Shown here piece by piece: positions 6,919 through 12,951 of a stretch of DNA of 38,130 bases. Positions within the stretch are counted from its first letter, which is position 1; the number at the start of each line of letters is the position of its first letter. Made by a program: the position numbers and the translations under genes. Source of the DNA: UBA1081 sp045537555 (GTDB taxonomy: Bacteria; Bacillota; Clostridia; Oscillospirales; Acutalibacteraceae); assembly GCA_045537555.1 (NCBI GenBank), contig JAZSPR010000071.1:1-38130 (forward strand). Reading direction: 5' to 3'. The notes beneath the pieces are model-generated. The model was not told where the DNA came from, did not search any database, and saw nothing but the letters and a program-made list of their open reading frames with translations.

Positions 6919-9900
6919 ATGGTATACAGAATATTTGTAGAAAAGAAAGAGGGACTCGCTCACGAAGCAACCTCTCTTAAAAATGAAATCAACACACTTC
7001 TTCAGATAACATCTCTCAAGGAGCTTCGTCTTCTTAACCGTTACGATGTTGAAAATATCGAAAAAGACCTTTTCGATTATTCAGTAGGAACGGTTTTCTC
7101 AGAGCCTCAGCTCGACACAGTAACTGCTGAGCTTGAAGTAAACGAAGGCGACAAGGTTTTTGCTGTTGAATATCTCCCCGGTCAGTTTGACCAGAGAGCA
7201 GACTCAGCGGCTCAGTGTATCCAGATTATCTCTCAGGGTGAAAGACCTCTTGTAAGAACTGCAAAAATCTATGTTATGCAGGGTGATATGACCGAGGCGG
7301 AGGTTGAAGCAGTCAAGAAGTATGTTATCAACCCCGTTGAAAGCCGTGAGGCTACAATGGAGAAGTTTGATACACTTAAGGCTGAGTACACAGTTCCCGA
7401 AACTGTTGAAACTCTTCACGGTTTCAATGACCTTGATGCAGAAGGTCTTGCAAACTTTGTTAAGAATTATGCTCTTGCAATGGATGCAGATGACATAAAG
7501 TTCTGTCAGGACTATTTCAAGTCAGAGAACAAGACTCCCACAATCACAGAAATCAGAATGATTGACACATACTGGTCAGACCATTGCCGTCATACAACAT
7601 TCCTCACAACTATCGACAGCGTGAAGTTTGACGATCCTCTTCTTCAGTCAGCATATGATGAATATGTTGCTGTAAGACAGGAGCTGGGCAGAACAAAGCC
7701 CGTAAATCTTATGGATATTGCTACTGTCGGCACTCGTTACCTCAAGGCAAAGGGCAAGCTTCCCCGAATTGACGAATCAGAGGAAATCAACGCTTGTACA
7801 GTTAAAATCAAGGTTAATGTTGAAGGCGAAGAACAGGATTGGCTCCTTCTCTTCAAGAATGAAACACATAACCATCCCACAGAAATCGAACCCTTTGGCG
7901 GTGCCGCAACATGTATCGGCGGTGCTATCCGTGACCCCCTTTCAGGTCGTTCCTATGTTTACGCAGCAATGCGTGTAACGGGTGCAGGCGACCCCCTTGT
8001 TCCCGTTCAGGACACAATGAAGGGTAAACTTCCTCAGAGAAAGATTGTTACAACTGCGGCAGCAGGTTATTCTTCATACGGTAATCAGATCGGTCTTGCA
8101 ACAGGTCAGGTTGATGAACTCTATCATCCCGGTTATGTTGCAAAGAGAATGGAAATCGGTGCTGTTATTGTGGCTGCTCCCGCTGAAAATGTAAGAAGAG
8201 AATGTCCCGATCCCGGTGATATCGTTATTCTCCTCGGCGGCAGAACAGGCCGTGACGGTTGCGGCGGTGCAACAGGCTCATCAAAGTCACATACACTTGA
8301 ATCTCTTGAAAGCTGCGGTGCTGAGGTTCAGAAGGGTAATGCTCCCGAAGAAAGAAAGCTTCAGAGACTTTTCAGAAACGCAGAAGCATCAAGACTTATC
8401 AAGCGTTGTAACGACTTCGGTGCAGGCGGTGTTTCGGTTGCTATCGGTGAGCTTGCAGACGGTCTTGAAATCGACCTTAACGCAGTTCCCAAGAAGTACG
8501 AAGGTCTTGACGGAACTGAACTTGCAATCAGTGAATCTCAGGAGAGAATGGCTGTTGTTGTTGAAGCAAAGGACGTAGAAAGATTTGTCGAGCTTGCAAC
8601 AAGCGAAAATCTTGAAGCAACTGTTGTTGCAAAGGTAAAGGCAGAGCCCAGACTTACAATGACATGGAACGGCAACGTTATTGTTGACCTGTCAAGAGAA
8701 TTCCTTAACTCAAACGGTGCTGCAAAGCACATTGATATTATGCCTGAAAATCCCAAGGCTTATGAAAAGAAGATTGTTCCCGGCTTTAAGGACGGCTACA
8801 AGGCTCTCGCAGGTGACCTCAACATCTGTTCAAAGAGAGGTCTTTCAGAAAGATTTGACTCAACAATCGGTGCAGGTACGGTTCTTATGCCCTTCGGCGG
8901 TAAGAATCAGTTAACACCCATTCAGGCAATGGTAAACAAGGTTTCTGTTGAAAAGAAGCACACAGACACATGCTCATTCATGGCATGGGGTTACAATCCC
9001 TTTATAATGGAAAAGAGCCCCTATCACGGTGCATATCTTGCAGTTGTTGAATCAGTTGCAAAACTTATCGCATCAGGTGCCGAGTTTAATGATGTTTATC
9101 TTACATTCCAGGAATACTTCCTCAAACCCGAAAAAAATCCCGCACGTTGGGGACAGCCTCTCTCTGCACTTCTCGGTGCTTTCAAGGCTCAGATGGATTA
9201 TGAAATTGCATCAATCGGCGGTAAGGACTCAATGAGCGGTACATTTGAAGACATTGATGTTCCTCCTACACTCGTTTCATTTGCTGTTACAACAGGCAAT
9301 GTAAATGATGTTGTTTCTCCTGAATTCAAGTCAGCAGGTCACAAGGTTGTTATCCTTAAGCCCGAATATGATGAAAACGGACTTCCCACAGCTGAGTCAG
9401 AAAAGAAACTCTTTGCTGATGTATATGCACTTATCAAGGCGGGTAAGGTTGCTGCTTGTTATACTCCCACTTACGGCGGTATTGCAGAAGCAATTATGAA
9501 GATGTGCTTTGGTAACGGCATCGGCTTTGAATATAACGAAGAATTTGAAATTGACGATATCTTCGGTTATAACTACGGTGCATTCATTCTTGAACTGACA
9601 ACAGAAGACGAAATCGGCGAAGTTCTCGGTCATACATGCCTTGAAGAAACAATCAAGTACGGCAACGATGAAATCGAGCTTTCAGCACTTCTTGACATTT
9701 ATGAAAACAAGCTCGAACCTATTTTCTCATGCAATATTGAACAGGGTGAAAAGGAAATCGAAGCATTCTCATTTAGTGCTGAAACAAGAGTTGCTCCCGC
9801 AATCAAGGTTGCAAAGCCCAAGGTTCTTATTCCTGTATTCCCCGGCACAAACTGCGAATTTGACACAGCAAAGGCTCTTATGACTGCAGGTGCAGACCCC

Positions 9901-10611
9901 GAAATCTTCGTTATCAAGAACCTTTCAGCAAAAGCTATTGCAGAATCTGTTGAAGCATTCGCTGAAAAAGTAAAGCAGTCACAGATTATCTTCGTTCCCG
10001 GCGGTTTCTCAGGCGGTGACGAACCCGACGGTTCAGGTAAGTTCATTACAGCATTCTTCCGTAACGGCGCTGTCAAAGAACAGGTTCACGAACTTCTCAA
10101 GAACCGTGACGGTCTTATGGCCGGTATCTGTAACGGCTTCCAGGCTCTTATCAAGCTCGGTCTTGTGCCTTACGGTGAGATTATTGATACTGATGAAAAT
10201 TGTCCCACACTTACTTACAACACAATCGGCAGACATCAGTCAAGACTTGTAAGAACAAGAATTGCTTCAAATAAGTCACCCTGGCTTATGAACACAAATG
10301 TGGGCGATGTTTACACAGTGCCCATTTCACACGGAGAAGGCAGATTCCTTTGCTCTGACGAACTTGTCAAGGAACTTGCCGCAAACGGTCAGATTGCTAC
10401 ACAGTATGTTGACCTCAACGGCAACCCCACAGCAGACATTCACTTCAATCCCAACAACTCCGTATGCGCTATCGAGGGTATCACATCACCCGACGGCAGA
10501 GTATTCGGTAAAATGGGACATTCTGAAAGAATCGGTCACGGTCTTTATAAGAATGTTGACGGCGATTTCAATATCGGCATGTTTGATGCTGCTGTCAAGT
10601 ATTTCAAATAA
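6919..10611 (+). CDS. purL: Phosphoribosylformylglycinamidine synthase, single-chain PurL with glutaminase domain
   Basis: At 1230 residues this is the large single-chain FGAM synthase, not the small PurL that needs PurS and PurQ. Domain order is N-terminal PurS-like region, linker, two PurM-like halves (with NETHNHPTEIEPFGGAATCIGG and GGRTGRDGCGGATGSS), and a C-terminal class I glutamine amidotransferase. The amidotransferase triad is visible: Cys 1071 in AGICNGFQ, and His 1138 with Glu 1140 in SHGEGRF. It converts FGAR, ATP and glutamine to FGAM. The ATG follows an AAAGCGGGTG site 15 bp after purD. It is the last gene of the operon and is closed by a strong terminator. Confidence 0.97.
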   Translation: MVYRIFVEKKEGLAHEATSLKNEINTLLQITSLKELRLLNRYDVENIEKDLFDYSVGTVFSEPQLDTVTAELEVNEGDKVFAVEYLPGQFDQRADSAAQCIQIISQGERPLVRTAKIYVMQGDMTEAEVEAVKKYVINPVESREATMEKFDTLKAEYTVPETVETLHGFNDLDAEGLANFVKNYALAMDADDIKFCQDYFKSENKTPTITEIRMIDTYWSDHCRHTTFLTTIDSVKFDDPLLQSAYDEYVAVRQELGRTKPVNLMDIATVGTRYLKAKGKLPRIDESEEINACTVKIKVNVEGEEQDWLLLFKNETHNHPTEIEPFGGAATCIGGAIRDPLSGRSYVYAAMRVTGAGDPLVPVQDTMKGKLPQRKIVTTAAAGYSSYGNQIGLATGQVDELYHPGYVAKRMEIGAVIVAAPAENVRRECPDPGDIVILLGGRTGRDGCGGATGSSKSHTLESLESCGAEVQKGNAPEERKLQRLFRNAEASRLIKRCNDFGAGGVSVAIGELADGLEIDLNAVPKKYEGLDGTELAISESQERMAVVVEAKDVERFVELATSENLEATVVAKVKAEPRLTMTWNGNVIVDLSREFLNSNGAAKHIDIMPENPKAYEKKIVPGFKDGYKALAGDLNICSKRGLSERFDSTIGAGTVLMPFGGKNQLTPIQAMVNKVSVEKKHTDTCSFMAWGYNPFIMEKSPYHGAYLAVVESVAKLIASGAEFNDVYLTFQEYFLKPEKNPARWGQPLSALLGAFKAQMDYEIASIGGKDSMSGTFEDIDVPPTLVSFAVTTGNVNDVVSPEFKSAGHKVVILKPEYDENGLPTAESEKKLFADVYALIKAGKVAACYTPTYGGIAEAIMKMCFGNGIGFEYNEEFEIDDIFGYNYGAFILELTTEDEIGEVLGHTCLEETIKYGNDEIELSALLDIYENKLEPIFSCNIEQGEKEIEAFSFSAETRVAPAIKVAKPKVLIPVFPGTNCEFDTAKALMTAGADPEIFVIKNLSAKAIAESVEAFAEKVKQSQIIFVPGGFSGGDEPDGSGKFITAFFRNGAVKEQVHELLKNRDGLMAGICNGFQALIKLGLVPYGEIIDTDENCPTLTYNTIGRHQSRLVRTRIASNKSPWLMNTNVGDVYTVPISHGEGRFLCSDELVKELAANGQIATQYVDLNGNPTADIHFNPNNSVCAIEGITSPDGRVFGKMGHSERIGHGLYKNVDGDFNIGMFDAAVKYFK

Positions 10612-10623
10612 GCATAAATAACA

Positions 10624-10657
10624 CAACACCACTGCAGTTCAGTCTGCAGTGGTGTTT
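10624..10657 (+). terminator. Intrinsic terminator of the purine operon
   Basis: A stem of about 11 bp, CACCACTGCAG with CTGCAGTGGTG, separated by TTCAGT and followed by a short TTT, lies 13 bp after the purL stop. It closes the operon and separates it from the promoter at 10665. Confidence 0.85.
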
Positions 10658-10664
10658 ATGCGTG

Positions 10665-10693
10665 TTGACAAATATCGACACTCGATATATAAT
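10665..10693 (+). promoter_or_regulatory. Perfect consensus promoter of the small peptide gene
   Basis: TTGACA (10665-10670) and TATAAT (10688-10693) are exactly 17 bp apart, a fully consensus sigma-A promoter. Transcription would start near 10700. Confidence 0.85.
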
Positions 10694-10758
10694 AGCAAAT
10701 GTAGTCGAAAGGCGACAGAAGCGGTTAGCACACCAAGCTAAAGCGAGGTGATGCACTT

Positions 10759-10842
10759 ATGAGAACGGTTGTTTTGTGTTTGTTGTTATACTTATTTAAT
10801 AAAGAAACTAAATCAATCACAGTTACCATAAGAAAGAAATAA
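10759..10842 (+). CDS. Candidate type I toxin: 27-residue hydrophobic peptide
   Basis: This ORF, too short for usual gene calling, codes 27 residues: MRTV, a hydrophobic run VLCLLLYLF (about residues 5-13), then a charged, basic tail ending in IRKK. Size and layout match membrane-acting type I toxin peptides; I recognise no named family. The ATG has GAGGTG at 10745-10750 with 8-bp spacing. CACC at 10731-10734 could pair with the GGTG of that site, and TTAGC/GCTAA (10725-10729, 10736-10740) forms a stem next to it, so translation may be held back by structure. A three-codon ORF (ATG 10751 to TGA 10762) overlaps the start. Codon-level conservation in relatives is needed to prove it is translated. 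Confidence 0.6.
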   Translation: MRTVVLCLLLYLFNKETKSITVTIRKK

Positions 10843-10917
10843 CCGCCCTGTTGGCAGACAGAGCGATTAAACTAAAAAATAATCAACCTGGCTAACCGCT
10901 TTTTACGGTTACCTTTC
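10835..10917 (-). ncRNA. Candidate antisense antitoxin RNA
   Basis: A consensus minus-strand promoter (10924-10952) would start an RNA near 10917 that runs leftward across the 3' untranslated region and stop codon of the peptide gene. Its likely end is a hairpin pairing 10855-10865 with 10841-10851 as read on the minus strand, followed by ATTTCTTTCTT. On the minus strand this 11-bp stem is complete with two G-U pairs; on the plus strand the same positions give two C-A mismatches. So the structure fits an RNA of this strand. The length would be about 80 nt. The overlap with the toxin 3' end resembles the txpA/RatA and bsrG/SR4 arrangement in Bacillus. Confidence 0.65.
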
Positions 10918-10923
10918 GACTAT

Positions 10924-10952
10924 ATTATAATGTATTATATTAATTTTGTCAA
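10924..10952 (-). promoter_or_regulatory. Perfect consensus promoter for the antisense RNA
   Basis: Read on the minus strand, TTGACA (10952-10947) and TATAAT (10929-10924) are exactly 17 bp apart. No ORF of convincing size follows it, which supports a non-coding RNA. Confidence 0.8.
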
Positions 10953-10994
10953 GTATATAAAAAATCCTGATGATCTGTTTTTGATTGTCAGGAT

Positions 10995-11201
10995 TTATTC
11001 ATACCGTTTGGTGTTATTTGTAAGTCCAAGAATGTAGTCAACCGAAGTGTCATAAAGTTTTGCAAGTTTAATAAGCAATGCAATGGGAATTTCTCTTTTT
11101 TCACATTCATACTGAGAATAGGTGTTCTGTTTTACTCCAAGATATTCTGCAATAAATGTCTGTGTATAGTCGTGATCTTCCCGCAAATCTTTAAGTCGCA
11201 C
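10995..11201 (-). CDS. XRE-family helix-turn-helix transcription regulator
   Basis: A small DNA-binding protein of about 68 residues made almost entirely of one HTH_XRE (Cro/CI-type) domain: the start MRLKDLREDHDYTQ, recognition region AEYLGVKQNTYSQYE, then ALLIKLAKLYDTSVDYILGL. I choose the GTG at 11201 because GGAG lies 8 bp before it and this gives the usual start of the family. The in-frame ATG at 11225 lies at or before the predicted transcription start. It is divergent from the metallophosphoesterase gene, with shared promoter DNA between them, so it may control that gene and itself. It may also belong functionally to the small peptide locus on its other side; nothing in the sequence proves either. 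Confidence 0.85.
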   Translation of the reverse strand: MRLKDLREDHDYTQTFIAEYLGVKQNTYSQYECEKREIPIALLIKLAKLYDTSVDYILGLTNNTKRYE

Positions 11202-11225
11202 TCTTTTCACTCCAATCACATACAT

Positions 11226-11281
11226 TTTATAATATTATTGACGGGAGTATTGACAAATATCTCATTTTGTGATAGTATAAA
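11226..11281. promoter_or_regulatory. Overlapping divergent promoters with a TATTGAC direct repeat
   Basis: Rightward, TTGACA at 11250-11255 pairs with TAGTAT at 11273-11278 (17-bp spacing). Leftward, TTGTCA on the complement of 11251-11256 pairs with TATTAT on the complement of 11229-11234 (16 bp). The -35 boxes thus share the same bases. TATTGAC occurs twice with a 12-bp period (11237-11243 and 11249-11255), a plausible operator for the adjacent XRE protein. Confidence 0.6.
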
Positions 11282-11305
11282 GAAAAAATTAAGGAGGAAA
11301 ATATA

Positions 11306-12322
11306 ATGAAAGCATTTTTTGCCGTTCTGCTGGCGGTTTTCAGTGGTATTTATAATTTTTTCACAACGGACGGAGCGTTAACACAGCTTATGGAAAAGGG
11401 TGATATAACAGGTTATTCCGAAAATGTTCAGGCAGACAAGGAACTGCCTGTGTTGTACACCGATGAAGACGGAAAATTCACGGTTCTCCAGTTTTCGGAC
11501 ACACATTTCACCACGGGACTTTCATGGAATGATGTGAGTGTGCTCGCAAAAATGGAAAAACTGACAACGGAATATAATCCTGACCTTGTTGTTGTTTCAG
11601 GTGATATGCTTGATGACGGAGAAAGAGGAGCATATAACAAAAAATTCTCGCTTGATAAGGTCATTGGACTTTTTGAATCACTCGAGCAGTATTGGGCATA
11701 TATCCCCGGTAATAATGACGGCATAAAATACGGAACAAGTGCGGATGTGACGGCATATCTTTCTGAGTCGGAATATTGCCTTTGTGCTGATGTTAAGGAA
11801 ATTTCAGGCGGAGCTCAATATACACTTGATATTTCCGACGGTGAAAAAATTGTTCATTCTTTTGTTTTTCTTGACACTATGGATTATGATGAAGAAGATG
11901 AAGAGCATATTTACGGTTATGTGCATGAAGATCAGGTTGCGTGGTGCAAAAATGCCATTGATGAAAAAATAACACTTAATAATGACATTATGTTGAGTGT
12001 GTTTATTCACGAAAACACACCCAACTTTGCAAAAGCGGCAACTGACGGAGAAGCATACAAGGACGGTTATTCAACACTCGATGAAGTAAAGGAAGAATAC
12101 AATATCCCTAAAAATGCACCGCTTGATGATGTTTTTGCAGATTCGGGCAGGGTAGGGCTTGTTTCCATGGGACACGTTCACCCTGAAGAAGGTAAATGCA
12201 GTTTTTATGACGGCATATATTATCACATCACACCGCAGACAAAAGTTTCAAGTACGCTGATAACGATTGATACAAAATCTGACAATGTGAAGGATATGTA
12301 TAATTTTGAACAGGTGAATTAA
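11306..12322 (+). CDS. Secreted or membrane-anchored metallophosphoesterase (calcineurin-like)
   Basis: A 338-residue protein with a hydrophobic N terminus (residues 1-20, signal or anchor) and a calcineurin-like two-metal phosphoesterase domain. Metal-binding motifs in order are FSDTHF (D65, H67), SGDMLDDG (about 98-105), GNND (135-138) and GHVH (289-292). It resembles the Dcr2/purple-acid-phosphatase-like group by overall order. The canonical GNHD motif reads GNND: the metal-ligand Asn is kept but the His that aids catalysis is replaced. The substrate cannot be told. The ATG follows AAGGAGG. It has its own promoter, shared back to back with the XRE gene, and ends at a bidirectional terminator. 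Confidence 0.85.
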   Translation: MKAFFAVLLAVFSGIYNFFTTDGALTQLMEKGDITGYSENVQADKELPVLYTDEDGKFTVLQFSDTHFTTGLSWNDVSVLAKMEKLTTEYNPDLVVVSGDMLDDGERGAYNKKFSLDKVIGLFESLEQYWAYIPGNNDGIKYGTSADVTAYLSESEYCLCADVKEISGGAQYTLDISDGEKIVHSFVFLDTMDYDEEDEEHIYGYVHEDQVAWCKNAIDEKITLNNDIMLSVFIHENTPNFAKAATDGEAYKDGYSTLDEVKEEYNIPKNAPLDDVFADSGRVGLVSMGHVHPEEGKCSFYDGIYYHITPQTKVSSTLITIDTKSDNVKDMYNFEQVN

Positions 12323-12326
12323 TGCG

Positions 12327-12359
12327 AAAAGCCATCGGAAAAAATCCGACGGCTTTTTT
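12327..12359. terminator. Bidirectional intrinsic terminator
   Basis: A stem GCC-A-TCGGA with TCCGA-C-GGC (12331-12352) is flanked by A-rich sequence on the left and TTTTTTTA on the right. It can end both the rightward phosphoesterase transcript and the leftward dockerin-gene transcript. Confidence 0.85.
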
Positions 12360-12404
12360 ATGTATGGCAAAAAAGATATTTTAATTTTCAGAACAGTTGT
12401 TTTT

Positions 12405-12887
12405 TCAGTTCAATACGCATGTTTTGCAGGGGCCAAGACCGCGTGACTTTACTTCGTTCCATGAAATTTCATGACTGTATTTACCTGCGCATTCAGGCTC
12501 ATAATGATATTTTTTGCTGCTTGAACCGCCGGTATATACATGACCGTTGTAATTTCCAGTTCCCGATTGTTCAGAATTATTGTTTTCTGTTGTTTCATTT
12601 GTTGATAATTCGGGGAGTGATTCTAATTTTGCGGCTGCTCTTAAAATTAATCTTGCATCTTTTGCTGTAATGTTGTTGTCGAAATTTACATCGGCATATA
12701 CAATATCATCTTCTGTAAAGTTCTCAAGTTTAGCTGAAAATCTGAGAACTGTTCGTGCATCAGACGCACTGACTTTGCCGTCTCTGTTTAGATCACCTAA
12801 AAGTATTTCCTGTGCATTTGATAATATCCCAAAAGAGGAAAACATTATAATAATTGATATTATTATTGCAAAAAATTTTATTTTCAT
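12405..12887 (-). CDS. Secreted dockerin-domain protein with C-terminal Cys/His zinc-like module
   Basis: A 160-residue protein. Residues 1-25 form a signal peptide. Two type I dockerin repeats follow: GDLNRDGKVSASDARTVL (about 31-48) and ADVNFDNNITAKDARLIL (about 65-82), each with the Asp/Asn calcium loop. A Ser/Thr/Asn-rich linker (about 90-115) leads to a small C-terminal module with Y118, H128, C133, C154 and C157 (motif GPCKTC), which looks like a compact metal-binding fold often found at the ends of secreted nucleases and surface proteins. Dockerins bind cohesins. The ATG follows AAAAAAGGAG. It is 64 bp downstream of the rhamnosidase gene with no clear terminator between them, so co-transcription is likely. 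Confidence 0.75.
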   Translation of the reverse strand: MKIKFFAIIISIIIMFSSFGILSNAQEILLGDLNRDGKVSASDARTVLRFSAKLENFTEDDIVYADVNFDNNITAKDARLILRAAAKLESLPELSTNETTENNNSEQSGTGNYNGHVYTGGSSSKKYHYEPECAGKYSHEISWNEVKSRGLGPCKTCVLN

Positions 12888-12951
12888 ATCAGCTTCTCCT
12901 TTTTTTATAGTCAGTTAAAGCATTAACTGATTCAGACGGACTTCTTTTTAA

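Larger units (their letters stand above)
10702..10922. repeat. Long-range inverted repeat enclosing the small peptide locus
   Basis: The left end TAGTCGAAAGG (10702-10712) is the exact reverse complement of the right end (10912-10922), and AGCGGTTAGC (10720-10729) matches 10891-10900 in the same way. The two ends of the sense transcript can pair, as in type I toxin mRNAs with a closed 5'-3' structure. Because each arm lies near a promoter, the sense and antisense RNAs also start with similar sequence. An origin as a small transposable element with terminal repeats is an alternative. Confidence 0.75.

Noticed and set aside
10702..10922. A simple MITE rather than a toxin-antitoxin locus
   Set aside because: The arms fit a MITE, but two consensus promoters, a ribosome site with ORF and a strand-biased terminator are not explained by it; kept only as a possible origin.
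12909..12930. Hairpin between the rhamnosidase and dockerin genes as a terminator
   Set aside because: The imperfect TCAGTTAA/TTTAACTGA stem is followed on the minus strand by A-rich, not T-rich, sequence.
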